Below the pieces are notes generated by a model, which ran no database searches, was not told where the DNA came from, and saw nothing but the letters and a program-made list of their open reading frames with translations. A stretch of DNA of 64,000 nt from Verminephrobacter eiseniae EF01-2 (GTDB taxonomy: Bacteria > Pseudomonadota > Gammaproteobacteria > Burkholderiales > Burkholderiaceae_C), in assembly GCF_000015565.1 (NCBI RefSeq), contig NC_008786.1, positions 1,302,001 to 1,366,000 of the forward strand, in the 5' to 3' direction. Positions 17,938 to 26,782 of this stretch are shown here, piece by piece. Each line of letters starts with the position of its first letter. Positions within the stretch are counted from its first letter, which is position 1. A program made the translations under genes and the position numbers.

Positions 17938-18477
17938 AGCGCTGCTATCCAGGTGGCGCGCGAAGTGCTCCAGGTCGGGCGTTTGTGCACCGGCCGATTT
18001 GGCCAGGTCGTCCCAGCGGCGCAAACGGACTGCATCCAGCGCATGGGGCAAGGCCGCGAAAGCCGTCGCCTGCGCTGCATCGAAGACACCGCCTTGCAAG
18101 GCCAGGCTGCGCCGGGAGTCTGGCGACAGGCTATCGAGGTAGCCTGGCTCGCGCGCGCACAGAAAGCGCTTGGCGTCGACATGCAGCCTGATCGGCTCCA
18201 GCGTCGCGGGACCGAACAGGGGGCGCAGGAACGGCAGGCAACGGTATTGGTGCAAATCGTCCAGCCCCTGTCGGGTGGGGGTGCCGTCAAAATCATGCAG
18301 CAGGTGGCCCAGGTCATGCAGCAGAGCGGCCGCGATCAGCGCGCTGTCGGCACCGGAGCGCTCGGCCCACTGCGCTGACTGCAGCGCGTGTTCGAGTTGT
18401 GTCACCGCCTCGCCGTCGTATCGGGCATGGCCCTTGGAGCGCAAGAGGTCGAAGAGGTCTGCAATGGCGGGGTTCAT
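17923..18477 (-). CDS. HD-domain oxygenase, PhnZ-like (phosphonate degradation family)
   Basis: The 184-residue protein has a mononuclear/dinuclear HD fold: LEHALQSA supplies a His near residue 30 and LLHDLGH the His-Asp pair near 54-55. Tyr20 and Glu23 precede the first His with the spacing of the substrate-responsive iron ligands of PhnZ, which oxidatively cleaves the C-P bond of hydroxylated 2-aminoethylphosphonate. No PhnY-type hydroxylase is visible nearby, so the substrate is uncertain. I chose the ATG at 18477, where family members usually begin; 18549 would add 24 unconserved residues. The C-terminus meets the island junction and may be slightly altered. Confidence 0.75.
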   Translation of the reverse strand: MNPAIADLFDLLRSKGHARYDGEAVTQLEHALQSAQWAERSGADSALIAAALLHDLGHLLHDFDGTPTRQGLDDLHQYRCLPFLRPLFGPATLEPIRLHVDAKRFLCAREPGYLDSLSPDSRRSLALQGGVFDAAQATAFAALPHALDAVRLRRWDDLAKSAGAQTPDLEHFARHLDSSAVSQG

Positions 18478-18560
18478 GGTGGGCCGTTCGTGAAAAGTTT
18501 CAGGAGGCAGTGCTTCGGCGATTGAAGCAGTGCTGATCCTGTTTTTCATGACACGCTGTG

Positions 18561-19478
18561 TCAGCCGCGTCTGGCACCCGTTTTTCCGCCCTCGGGCCGC
18601 AATATGGAGCGCATGTCCTGCAGCGAAACGCTGCTGACAGGACCCACGCGCACCCGGGGCGCAGGCTTGAGCGCATGGCCATAGATGACCTCGAATGTCA
18701 GTGCCAGCCGGCCTGCATGTTGCGGATCGGCCAGCCGTTCGGCCAGCGCCCGATGGAGTTGCTCGCGCCAGCGCCGCCCGCGCAGTGCGGCAAAGCGCTG
18801 CGGGTGCAGGTTGCAGCCGAGTTCGCGCAGTTCCTGCAGCAGACGCTCGGGCGTGGCAAAAGTGAGCCTGATGTGTTCCATGTCCATCACCGGCTCGGCG
18901 AACCCGGCCTGCACCAGCATGTCACCCCAGTCGTGCATGTCGGTGAAGGTCTGGCCCGCAGGCGGCCAGCCCAGCGCGGCATAGACCGCATGCAACTCCT
19001 GCAGCGTGTCCGGGCCCAGGCAGGAAAACATCAGATAACCATCCACGGCCAGCGCGCGCTGCCATTGCCCGATCAGCGCCTGGGGGTCGGCTGCCATGTG
19101 CAGCGCCATATTGGCCCACAGCATCTGCACACTGGCATCGTCGGGCATGCCAAACCGGGGGCTGGCGGCGCTCCAGCGGGAAGGATTCCACCAGGGGCTG
19201 GCCAGCGCTTGCTGCGCCACGGGCCGGCAATGTCCGGCGCTTTCATGCACTTGGCAGCGCGCCTGGGGGTAACGGGCGCTGATGAGCGCCTGCGCTTGCA
19301 GTCCGCCGCGTACTGCGTCCCAGTGGCACCAAGACTTGGGCGCTTGGCGCAGCCACTGCAAGCGCTCTTGCATGCGGCGCGCCACTTCCTCGTGCAGCCA
19401 AGGCGAATATGCCGGCGCCGCCGCATGCCAACGGGCAGCGGCCACGGGATCGATGCTGGGAGGGCGCTCAGAGGACAT
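18561..19478 (-). CDS. BioC-like SAM-dependent methyltransferase
   Basis: About 305 residues with the pattern of a degenerate class I methyltransferase: VQMLWANMALHMAADP and LMFSCLGPDTLQEL match the BioC/UbiE-like core, and MHDWGDMLVQAGF is characteristic of BioC relatives. BioC methylates malonyl-ACP at the start of pimelate assembly for biotin. The glycine-rich SAM motif is weak, and no bio genes adjoin it, so activity is uncertain. The start is unsure: ATG 19478 (used here) or ATG 19514, which would overlap the start codon of the divergent comF gene. Confidence 0.65.
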   Translation of the reverse strand: MSSERPPSIDPVAAARWHAAAPAYSPWLHEEVARRMQERLQWLRQAPKSWCHWDAVRGGLQAQALISARYPQARCQVHESAGHCRPVAQQALASPWWNPSRWSAASPRFGMPDDASVQMLWANMALHMAADPQALIGQWQRALAVDGYLMFSCLGPDTLQELHAVYAALGWPPAGQTFTDMHDWGDMLVQAGFAEPVMDMEHIRLTFATPERLLQELRELGCNLHPQRFAALRGRRWREQLHRALAERLADPQHAGRLALTFEVIYGHALKPAPRVRVGPVSSVSLQDMRSILRPEGGKTGARRG

Positions 19479-19512
19479 GGCAGGGAACGGCGACGCGCGA
19501 GTATATTGATTC

Positions 19513-20325
19513 ATGCTTTTCACGGGCTTGCCAGGACTTTCGCGCCGCCTTCGGGCTTGGGCGGCCGGCGTACCCAGCCAATGCGCTGTGTGCCATGCAT
19601 GGCCTGCGCAGCGGGTCTGCGCGGCCTGCGTGGCACGGTTTGCCGCGCCGGCGATCCGGTGCCAGCGCTGCGCGCTGCGGGTGCCGAGCGGGGTTTTGGT
19701 GTGTGGCGCCTGCCTGCACGACCCGCCGGTCTTCGATGCCTGCCTGGCTGCGCTCGACTATGCCTACCCCTGGGCCGATGCCCTGGCGGACTTCAAGTTC
19801 CGTGCCGATCCGGGCTGGGCCGGCACGCTGTCGACCCTGCTGCGCGCCACCCCCGGGGTGGCGTCTGCCATCGCCGCCGCCGACCGGGTGCTGCCCGTGC
19901 CGCTGTCTGCACAGCGGCTGCGCGAGCGGGGGTTCAACCAGTCTGCCCTGCTGGCACAGCCGTTGGCGGGCGCCAAGACCGATGCCCGGACCCTGCTGCG
20001 CCGCCATGCCACCGAGGCCCAAAGCGGTCTGCCGCGCGCGCAGCGGCTGCGCAACCTGCGCGGCGCCTTTGCGCTGGCGCCCCCGCTGGCTGCGGCTCTG
20101 CGCGGCCAGCGCCTGGTGCTGCTCGACGATGTCATGACCACCAGCGCCACCGTGCACGCGGCCACGCTGGCGCTGCGCGAGGCCGGCGCGGCCCATGTCA
20201 CGGTGGTCGTGCTGGCACGCACGGCCGCCAGTACGGCCGCCAGTCAACGGGCGGGCAATGCGCCGGGGTCGCCGGATGGGAAGCGATCTCGCAGTCCCTG
20301 CGTGGCGGCACGAAACAGCGCTTGA
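19513..20325 (+). CDS. comF: ComF family phosphoribosyltransferase-like protein
   Basis: The 270-residue protein has an N-terminal zinc-finger-like set of CxxC pairs (CAVC, CAAC, CQRC, CGAC). Its C-terminal phosphoribosyltransferase fold contains the PRPP loop VLLDDVMTTSAT. ComF proteins take part in DNA uptake and recombination in competent bacteria; elsewhere the function is poorly known. The last ~27 residues overlap the convergent aldolase gene by 82 bases and look unlike the family. The ATG shares a CATG tetranucleotide with a possible start of the divergent methyltransferase. Confidence 0.88.
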   Translation: MLFTGLPGLSRRLRAWAAGVPSQCAVCHAWPAQRVCAACVARFAAPAIRCQRCALRVPSGVLVCGACLHDPPVFDACLAALDYAYPWADALADFKFRADPGWAGTLSTLLRATPGVASAIAAADRVLPVPLSAQRLRERGFNQSALLAQPLAGAKTDARTLLRRHATEAQSGLPRAQRLRNLRGAFALAPPLAAALRGQRLVLLDDVMTTSATVHAATLALREAGAAHVTVVVLARTAASTAASQRAGNAPGSPDGKRSRSPCVAARNSA

Positions 20326-21041
20326 TCGGTTCCGACCGCAACGAACTGGAAGCCCTGTTCGATATAGCGGCGCGCGTCGGCTTCGACCGTCGTGAGGATG
20401 CCGACGGCTTTGCCGGCAGCACGGCTGCGCGCATGGATGTCGGCAATGGCCGCCTGCACCTGCCGGTGGTTGGGGTCGCCGAAATGCCCCAGGGCCGCCG
20501 ACAGGTCGGCCGGGCCGATGAAGATGCCATCGACCCCCGGCACCTGCAAAATGCGCTCCAGCGCCTCGATGCCGGCACGGGTTTCGATTTGCAGCAGCAC
20601 GCAAACGTTGTCATGTATCTGGCTCGCGTACTCGGTTTGCGCGCCGTAGCGGTTGCAGCGCTGCGCGTTCGAGACGCCACGGATGCCCAGCGGCGGATAG
20701 CGCGTGGCGGCCACCGCCGACTGCGCCGCTTCGGCCGATTCGATGAGCGGCAGCAGCAGGTTGACGAAACCGATGTCCAGCAGCCGCTTGATGAGCACGG
20801 GGTCGTTGGCCGGCGGGCGCACGACCGGGGCGCTGCGGCTGTCCTTGAGCGCCATCAACTGGGTGAGCAGCGTGGACAGATCGTTGGGGGCATGCTCGCT
20901 GTCGAGCAAGATCCAGTCGAAATCAGCCTGCCCCAGGATTTCGGCGGTGATGTGGCTGGTCAGGGACGACCAGCATCCGATCAGGCGACGGCAGGCGAGG
21001 ATGTCGCGCCGGAAGGAATTGGGAATGGTGGTGTAGGCCAT
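20244..21041 (-). CDS. HpcH/HpaI family aldolase
   Basis: The 265-residue class II metal-dependent aldolase shows the family blocks ILLDSEHAPND, QIETRAGIEAL and GIFIGPADLSAALG, which hold the base, the metal-binding Glu and Asp, and the phosphate/oxyanion region. Such enzymes cleave 4-hydroxy-2-oxo acids (GarL, HpaI, RhmA types) to pyruvate and an aldehyde. It follows a Bug-type binding protein on the same strand, so uptake and breakdown of an organic or sugar acid is a reasonable inference. The exact substrate cannot be read from the sequence. Confidence 0.88.
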   Translation of the reverse strand: MAYTTIPNSFRRDILACRRLIGCWSSLTSHITAEILGQADFDWILLDSEHAPNDLSTLLTQLMALKDSRSAPVVRPPANDPVLIKRLLDIGFVNLLLPLIESAEAAQSAVAATRYPPLGIRGVSNAQRCNRYGAQTEYASQIHDNVCVLLQIETRAGIEALERILQVPGVDGIFIGPADLSAALGHFGDPNHRQVQAAIADIHARSRAAGKAVGILTTVEADARRYIEQGFQFVAVGTDQALFRAATQGLRDRFPSGDPGALPAR

Positions 21042-21056
21042 CGTTTTTCGTCCTGC

Positions 21057-22100
21057 TCAGTCGGGTGTGATGCCGGCGCGCTCGACCACGGTCTGCCATT
21101 TGGCGATTTCTGCGCTGACGAAATGGCTGAACTGCCTGGAGGTGCCGCCGGCCACGACAAAGCCCGTGCTTTCCAGGTATTGGCGCAGCTTGGGCGCCTG
21201 CAATGCCTGCCGGGTCGTGTGGGCCAGTTGGATGACCAGCGCGTCCGGGACACCTGCCGGGGCGGACAGTCCGAACCAGGACACGACATCGAAACCCGGG
21301 ATGCCCGACTCGGCCATCGTGGGCACATCCGGGAACGCCGGATTGCGCGCCAGGCTGGTGACCGCCAGCGCGCGAACCTTGCCGGCGTTCACATAGGCCA
21401 GCGCAGTGTCGTTGTTCAGCGCCATGATCGGCACCAGGCCGCCGATCACATCGGTGATCGCCAGAGCATTGCCTCTGTAGGGCACATGGGTGATCTCCAG
21501 GCCATGGGTCTGCTTGAACAGTTCCATGGTCAGATGCCCCGAGGAGCCACTGCCCGAACTGGCATGCGAGTAGGCGCCGGGCTTGTCCTTGGTCATCCGC
21601 ACCAGGTCGGCCACCGTCTTTGCGGCGAACTGCTGGCTGACGACCAGCACGCTCGGCCCCGTTGCCAACAGTGCCACATGCCTGAACGACGAATCCTTGT
21701 AGGGCGTGTTGCGGTTGAGGCTGTAGTTGGTGGCATTCGAGCCTATGCCCGAGAGCAGCAAGGTGTAGCCGTCGGCGGGCGCTTTTGCGACGAGGTCGGC
21801 GCCGATGCTGCCATTGGCCCCGGCCTTGTTGTCGACGACCACCGGTTGCCCAAAGCTCTGGCTCAGTTCGGCCGCCAGCAGGCGCCCTATGGTGTCGGTG
21901 CTGCCGCCGGGCGGGAACGGCACGACGAGCTTGATCGGCTTGACGGGCCACACTGCGCTGTGATCCTGCGCCTGCGCCAAGGGCAGCAGCAACGACAGCC
22001 CGATCAGCAGACCCAGCGCGACCTGCCGATGCGACAAAGCCCGAGCGCCCACGCGGGCGCAGTGTGCCCGGGCATGATGCCCGGGAAAGAAAAGCAACAT
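21057..22100 (-). CDS. Bug-family (TctC-like) periplasmic solute-binding protein
   Basis: The 347-residue protein has an N-terminal hydrophobic signal segment ending near AQAQD and the Bug signature WPVKPIKLVVPFPPGGSTD followed by VVVDNKAGANGSIGAD. Bug proteins bind carboxylates or related small molecules in the periplasm for tripartite tricarboxylate transporters; no TctA/TctB genes are nearby, as is usual for this expanded family. ATG 22100 is supported by a perfect AGGAGG eight bases upstream. It lies 15 bases upstream of the aldolase gene on the same strand. Confidence 0.92.
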   Translation of the reverse strand: MLLFFPGHHARAHCARVGARALSHRQVALGLLIGLSLLLPLAQAQDHSAVWPVKPIKLVVPFPPGGSTDTIGRLLAAELSQSFGQPVVVDNKAGANGSIGADLVAKAPADGYTLLLSGIGSNATNYSLNRNTPYKDSSFRHVALLATGPSVLVVSQQFAAKTVADLVRMTKDKPGAYSHASSGSGSSGHLTMELFKQTHGLEITHVPYRGNALAITDVIGGLVPIMALNNDTALAYVNAGKVRALAVTSLARNPAFPDVPTMAESGIPGFDVVSWFGLSAPAGVPDALVIQLAHTTRQALQAPKLRQYLESTGFVVAGGTSRQFSHFVSAEIAKWQTVVERAGITPD

Positions 22101-22258
22101 CGATGTCTCCTCCTGAGGGATGCGTTGCGCGTCGGCACCTGGCCCCCGGCCCACGGGATTCGTCTACCGGATTCGTCGCTACGCCGCCGGATTATGCGGC
22201 TGATGCGGGGCACGCCCGAGTCGCCTGCCGCGCCTGGCCCCAAGGGGGCGCCCGCAGC

Positions 22259-22424
22259 CTAGTGTCGCGTCACCGATCAGATGTCGTAGGCTGCGCGCAG
22301 CCATCGGAGCGCAGCGCAAGGCGCATCGCGCAGCCAATACCGAGCGTATTGGCAAGCGATGCAACGCCGCGATGCGCTTCGATGGCCAGCGCGGACCGAC
22401 AGATGATCGGTGACGCGACACTAG
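22259..22424 (+). repeat. MITE-like palindromic element, copy 1
   Basis: The 166 bp element has perfect terminal inverted repeats of 21 bases beginning CTAGTGTCGCGTCACC. An inner perfect repeat, GCCAATAC/GTATTGGC, sits near its centre, so a single strand can fold into a long hairpin. A second copy lies inverted at 26601-26767 with only a few differences. It carries no gene. The outer CTAG may be the target site. Confidence 0.85.
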
Positions 22425-22494
22425 CACAGCGTGCAAACACCAGGTCGCCGTGCCGGTCGAAGCCAGCACCGGGCCTGGCCGCTGGCCTTGTCGC

Positions 22495-22562
22495 TGGGTC
22501 AAGCAGTGGGTCAGGCAGTGGGTCAGGCAGTGGGGCAGGCAGTGGGTCAGGCAGTGGGGCAG
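22495..22562. repeat. 12-bp tandem repeat, about 5.7 copies
   Basis: The unit TGGGTCAGGCAG, with single-base variants, repeats in register just beyond the 3' end of the KbaZ-like gene. The multiple-of-three unit and clean register suggest replication slippage and likely length variation between strains. Confidence 0.85.
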
Positions 22563-22566
22563 ACCA

Positions 22567-23850
22567 TTACTGCGGCGCCAGAAAATAAGGATTCAAGGCG
22601 GCCTGTATCTGTGCCAGCACCAGTGCCTGTGGCCAGGCAAAGCCTTGCGACTGCAAGGTTTGCGCGCCTTCGAGCACGGGATCGGCAAAATGCTGCGCCA
22701 AAAGCGGCGCCAAAGGCTCGGGCTGCTCTGCCAGCAACTGCATGAGCTGCGCGACGGCACTCTTGGCCGCCGGCTGCCCCCAGTAGTAGCGCACACGGTC
22801 CGCGTAGCCAAAGTGGCGCAGCAGGCGTAGCGCCCGCGCGTCGCCGCTGTAGTGCTTGCGCCAGTGTTGCGGCTCGGCCTGCATCAATTGCTCCAGCACC
22901 TGCGCCAGCGCTGCGCGCGGGCTTTGTGGCGCCAGCCAGGTGGCCAGCGCGTCCAAGGCATAAACCGCTTGCCGATAGGCAAAGGTCAACGCCGGTCCCA
23001 CCTTGAGCACGGTGAAATGGCGCCGGGCCAGGGCGGCAAACACAGGCGGTTTCTGGTAGTCGGTGGAGTGGGCCTCAAACGCCAACTGCGGGTGCGGGGC
23101 CAGCACCTCGGACAACGAGTCGGGCGCTTGCAGGTCGAAGTGCTGCACATGGTCTGGCCCAAACTCCAGGCCGGGCTGCACCACCAAGCCTGTCACGCGC
23201 CCCCAAGCCTCATGCAAGCCCTGTTGCGCGAACGCCTGCTGGTGCGCGGCAATCGTCAAACGGGCACTCTGCGCCGAAGTCGGGGGCACGCGCATGGCGC
23301 CGTCTTCGGCACGCGCACCACCGGGCGGCGGCACTTCGGTGCCGACCACATAACTCAGCGCTTGCGGGTTGCGCGCTGCTTGCTCGCACACCCGCGCCAA
23401 CTGCGCGGCGCGCTGCGCGCTCAGCGCATCCCCGACCTGCGCGGCCTCACCGGCACAGCCTTCAGAGCAGTCCAGATGAATTTTGCCAAAGCCCGCCTGC
23501 ACGTAAGACGCGACCAAAGCACTCGCGTGCGCCATGGCGCTGTGCGCGTCCTGGTCACGCCAGACCTGTGGGCCCAAGTGGTCGCCGCCAAACAACACCA
23601 GACTGCGATCGATGCCGTGGGCTTGGCCGATACGCTGCACATGGGCAATGAAATCTGCCGCCTGCATGCCGGTGTAACCACCGAACTGGTTGACTTGGTT
23701 GCTGGTGGCCTCGACCAGCAGCGGGCGTTGCCTGGACTGGGCCAACAACAAAGACGCCAGGAGCACTTGGGGATGGGCCGAGCACACCGACGGCGTGCAG
23801 GCCACACCGGCGCTGCGGTTGCGTTGGTTGATATCACGCAGGTATTGCAT
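22567..23850 (-). CDS. D-tagatose-bisphosphate aldolase non-catalytic subunit, KbaZ/GatZ-like
   Basis: The 427-residue protein matches the KbaZ/GatZ family from its start (QYLRDINQRNRSAG) through LFGGDHLGPQVW, KIHLDCSEGC, VVGTEVPPPGG, FEAHSTDYQ and LKVGPALTFAYRQA. In tagatose/galactitol catabolism this subunit is needed for full activity and stability of the KbaY/GatY aldolase. No KbaY/GatY partner is visible here, so it may have another role or a distant partner. ATG 23850 is chosen because family homology starts there; the longer frame adds 77 unconserved residues. Confidence 0.88.
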   Translation of the reverse strand: MQYLRDINQRNRSAGVACTPSVCSAHPQVLLASLLLAQSRQRPLLVEATSNQVNQFGGYTGMQAADFIAHVQRIGQAHGIDRSLVLFGGDHLGPQVWRDQDAHSAMAHASALVASYVQAGFGKIHLDCSEGCAGEAAQVGDALSAQRAAQLARVCEQAARNPQALSYVVGTEVPPPGGARAEDGAMRVPPTSAQSARLTIAAHQQAFAQQGLHEAWGRVTGLVVQPGLEFGPDHVQHFDLQAPDSLSEVLAPHPQLAFEAHSTDYQKPPVFAALARRHFTVLKVGPALTFAYRQAVYALDALATWLAPQSPRAALAQVLEQLMQAEPQHWRKHYSGDARALRLLRHFGYADRVRYYWGQPAAKSAVAQLMQLLAEQPEPLAPLLAQHFADPVLEGAQTLQSQGFAWPQALVLAQIQAALNPYFLAPQ

Positions 23851-24432
23851 GGCTGCTTTCTTGTCACTACGGGTTGAAAGTCGCCGCGCCACGATGACGA
23901 TGGCACGGACACCACCGCTGTCGCCACACGGCGCGGCACGGGCAGGCTTGGGTAGCCTGGTGGCCAGGAAGACCTGGGCCACAGGCGCAGATGACCGGGG
24001 TAGACGACTGGGCATGCGGAGCAGAGCGCCACCGAACACCATGCCATCGAGGCCCATGGGCGACTGCACAGTGTGCAGCAACTCGCCGCGCCACAGCCAA
24101 AGTTACATACGTCACATGCCGTACTATCGTTGCGCTGCGCGCCGACACCAGGCCCTTTGAACTGGCGATCGTCGTTCTGCGGAACGTATGGGCCGTTGGC
24201 GACGTTGCTCTGCGCCGACGAGTCATCGATCAGCGAGGCGGCGGTGGGCCGCTTCTCGGCCTTGCGGCGCAAGCCAAAGGGCGTGGGCTGCATAAAGGGC
24301 ACGGCAAGATTTCCAACGGCGAGCTTCGGTATTCTCTGCGCTGCGCTGCGCGGCGCCCGCCCGAAATGGCCACAACCCAATGGACATGGTGGGAAATCGA
24401 CCGCAGCACCCATTTCCAAGAAAGTCCAAAGC
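23851..24432. other. Intergenic stretch, no gene recognised
   Basis: This 582-base region separates divergent genes. Several frames are open, including one running into the downstream methyltransferase, but none shows a motif I recognise. It should hold the promoters of both flanking genes. Confidence 0.5.
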
Positions 24433-25005
24433 ATGTCCACCGCCGAAAAAATGTTGTTCCTGCGCGCTTGGTTGCGCAACCCGCGCCTCGTCAGTGCGGT
24501 CGCACCGTCTAGCCGCTCGCTGGCAGCGCTGATTACCTCCGACATCCGGTCGTTGGACGATCCCATCATCGAACTGGGTCCGGGCACCGGCGTCTTTACC
24601 CAGGCCCTGCTGGCCCGTGGCGTGCCCAGGGAACGGCTGGTGCTGGTCGAAGCCGACCGTGCTTTTGCCAAGTTGCTGGAGCAACGGTTTCCGGGAGTCC
24701 GGGTTCTGCATATGGACGCGGCGCATCTGGAACAGACCGGCGTCTTTTTCGGCCGAAAAAAGGCGAGCACCATCGTCAGTGGCATTCCGCTGTTGTCCAT
24801 GCCGATCGAGAAGACGATCGCGATCCTGCGCGGAGTATTCCTGCGTCATCTGCATGCGGATGGCGCCCTCTACCAGTTCACTTACCTGCCGCGCTGTCCG
24901 GTGCCGGAGGCACTGCTGGAATGCATGGGGCTGAATGCGGTGCGCATCGGTTTCGTCGCAGCCAACCTTCCACCGGCATTCGTGTACCGGTTGCAGCGCA
25001 ACTGA
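24433..25005 (+). CDS. PmtA-like phospholipid N-methyltransferase
   Basis: The 190-residue methyltransferase resembles the rRNA-dimethylase-like phospholipid methyltransferases. The SAM motif is IIELGPGTGVFTQALLARG, followed by LVLVEADRAFAKLL, the typical acidic end of motif II, and SGIPLLSMP in place of motif IV. Such enzymes methylate phosphatidylethanolamine toward phosphatidylcholine, but paralogues exist with unknown substrates. I use ATG 24433 because conserved sequence begins with MSTAEKMLFLRAW; the frame is open further upstream without recognisable homology. Confidence 0.78.
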   Translation: MSTAEKMLFLRAWLRNPRLVSAVAPSSRSLAALITSDIRSLDDPIIELGPGTGVFTQALLARGVPRERLVLVEADRAFAKLLEQRFPGVRVLHMDAAHLEQTGVFFGRKKASTIVSGIPLLSMPIEKTIAILRGVFLRHLHADGALYQFTYLPRCPVPEALLECMGLNAVRIGFVAANLPPAFVYRLQRN

Positions 25006-25113
25006 GGGCCATGGATATGTGGGGCGGTCGAATGGCCCGCTGCGCGAGCCATGCGGCCCGGCTGTCTGCGCTTCGCCTTCGCCTTCGCGTTCACGAACGA
25101 TTTGGAAATCGGA

Positions 25114-26475
25114 TCAGACCAACCGCGCAATCAGCGCCCCATCCACCGGGCCGTCGAGCGGGATGCGCACGCGCAGCGGGCTGCCCGGGGCTACGGTGAT
25201 GGGCTCGCCGGCGAGGTTGAACATGCGTTCGAGTTGAATGCTGCGGTTGCCTTGGGGGTGGATGATCTCCAGCCGGTCGCCGAGCTGGAAGTGGTTTTTG
25301 GTTTCGATCTCGGCCCAACCATCGGCCCAGGCGCGCACTGCGCCGACGAACTGGCTGCGCCGGGTCTGCGAGTGCCCGCTGAGGTAGTTTTGATAGTCTT
25401 GGCTGGGCCGGCGCTCCAGCAGGCCGCCGGTGTAGCCGCGGTTGGACAAGCCCTCGAGTTCGAGCAGCAGCTCGGGGTTGAAGGGCCGCCCGGCCATGGC
25501 GTCGTCGATGGCGCGGCGGTAGACCTGCGCGGTGCGGGCCACGTAGTACAGGCTTTTGGTGCGGCCTTCGATCTTGAGCGAGTCCACGCCCATGGCGGCC
25601 AGGCGCGCCACATGTTCGACGGCGCGCAGGTCTTTGCTGTTCATGATGTAGGTGCCGTGCTCGTCTTCCATGATCGGCATGTGCTGGCCGGGGCGGCCGG
25701 CTTCTTCGAGCAGGTAGACCTTGTCGGCGGCCGGGTGGCGCGCGCCGTCGCCGCAGGTGGAAAATGCTTGCTCGGCCTCTTGCTGCGCGGCGGCGAAGTG
25801 GAAGTCGGTGGCCATTTTTTGGGCGCGGGCCTCGCCGGTATTCGGGTCGGTGTCGGCGTCGTGGGTGGCGTAGCTCCAGCGGCAGGCGTTGGTGCAGGTG
25901 CCTTGGTTGGGGTCGCGGTGGTTGAAGTAGCCGCTGAGCAGGCAGCGGCCCGAATACGCAATGCACAGTGCGCCGTGCACGAATACTTCCAACTCCATGT
26001 CGGGGCATTGCTGGCGGATTTGCCCGATCTCGTCCAGGCTCAGTTCGCGCGACAAGATGATGCGCTGCACGCCCATCCTTTGCCAGAACTTGACGGCCGC
26101 CGAGTTGGTGGTGTTGGCCTGCACCGACAGGTGCACGGGCACCTCGGGCCATTTGTCCTTGACCATCATGATCAGGCCCGCGTCGGCCATGATCAGCGCG
26201 TCCGGCCGCAGGGCTATCACGGGCTCGATGTCGCGCAGGTAAGTGCGCAGCTTGTCGTTGTGCGCGATCAGGTTGCTGGTCACGAAGAACTTTTTGCCGC
26301 GGGCATGGGCCTCGTCAATGCCCTGGCGGATTTGTTCGAGGCGAAATTCGTTGTTGCGCGCGCGCAGCGAATAGCGCGGCTGGCCCGCGTACACGGCGTC
26401 GGCGCCAAAGTCATACGCGGCGCGCATCTTGTCGAGCGAGCCAGCGGGCAGCAGCAGTTCCGGGGCGGTGGTCAT
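25114..26475 (-). CDS. trhP: U32-family tRNA hydroxylation protein TrhP (YegQ)
   Basis: The 453-residue protein is a YegQ/TrhP-type peptidase U32 member. It contains ELLLPAGSLDKMRAAYDFGA at the start, the U32 signature EVFVHGALCIAYSGRCLLSG, and later cysteines (GTCTNACRWSY) expected to bind an iron-sulfur centre. TrhP supports prephenate-dependent formation of 5-hydroxyuridine at tRNA position 34. ATG 26475 matches the usual start; the frame continues 20 residues upstream without conservation. It lies between the KbaZ/PmtA genes and the second MITE copy. Confidence 0.9.
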   Translation of the reverse strand: MTTAPELLLPAGSLDKMRAAYDFGADAVYAGQPRYSLRARNNEFRLEQIRQGIDEAHARGKKFFVTSNLIAHNDKLRTYLRDIEPVIALRPDALIMADAGLIMMVKDKWPEVPVHLSVQANTTNSAAVKFWQRMGVQRIILSRELSLDEIGQIRQQCPDMELEVFVHGALCIAYSGRCLLSGYFNHRDPNQGTCTNACRWSYATHDADTDPNTGEARAQKMATDFHFAAAQQEAEQAFSTCGDGARHPAADKVYLLEEAGRPGQHMPIMEDEHGTYIMNSKDLRAVEHVARLAAMGVDSLKIEGRTKSLYYVARTAQVYRRAIDDAMAGRPFNPELLLELEGLSNRGYTGGLLERRPSQDYQNYLSGHSQTRRSQFVGAVRAWADGWAEIETKNHFQLGDRLEIIHPQGNRSIQLERMFNLAGEPITVAPGSPLRVRIPLDGPVDGALIARLV

Positions 26476-26600
26476 GGGGTGGCCTGTTGGATAAGGATAA
26501 AAATGCGTCTGCCAAGCGGTCTCGGCAGTTGCCACGAATTCAATCGCGGAAGGTAACGGTGGAACATGCGCATGCGCCGGTTTTTCTGCTCAACGCACGG

Positions 26601-26767
26601 CTAGTGTCGCGTCACCGATCATCTGTCGGTCTGCGCTGGCCATCGAAGCGCATCGCGGCGTTGCATCGCTTGCCAATACAGCTCGGTATGGGCTGCGCGC
26701 TGCGCCTTGCGCTGCGCTCCGATGGCTGCGCGCAGCCTACGACATCTGATCGGTGACGCGACACCAG
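26601..26767 (-). repeat. MITE-like palindromic element, copy 2 (inverted)
   Basis: Read on the minus strand, this 167 bp copy matches copy 1 at 22259-22424 almost base for base, with a few substitutions and one inserted base. The left terminal repeat is intact; the right one has one change, CCAG for CTAG. It sits between trhP and the metH fragment. Confidence 0.85.
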
Positions 26768-26782
26768 GCCCGGAACGGGCAC

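Noticed and set aside
17761..18378. A 205-codon frame that could be read as a novel fusion protein
   Set aside because: Only the first ~53 codons look like drmC; the rest is antisense of the HD oxygenase gene.
22495..22562. Repeat array considered as CRISPR
   Set aside because: Units are 12 bases with no spacers, so this is a simple tandem repeat. No cas gene is present.
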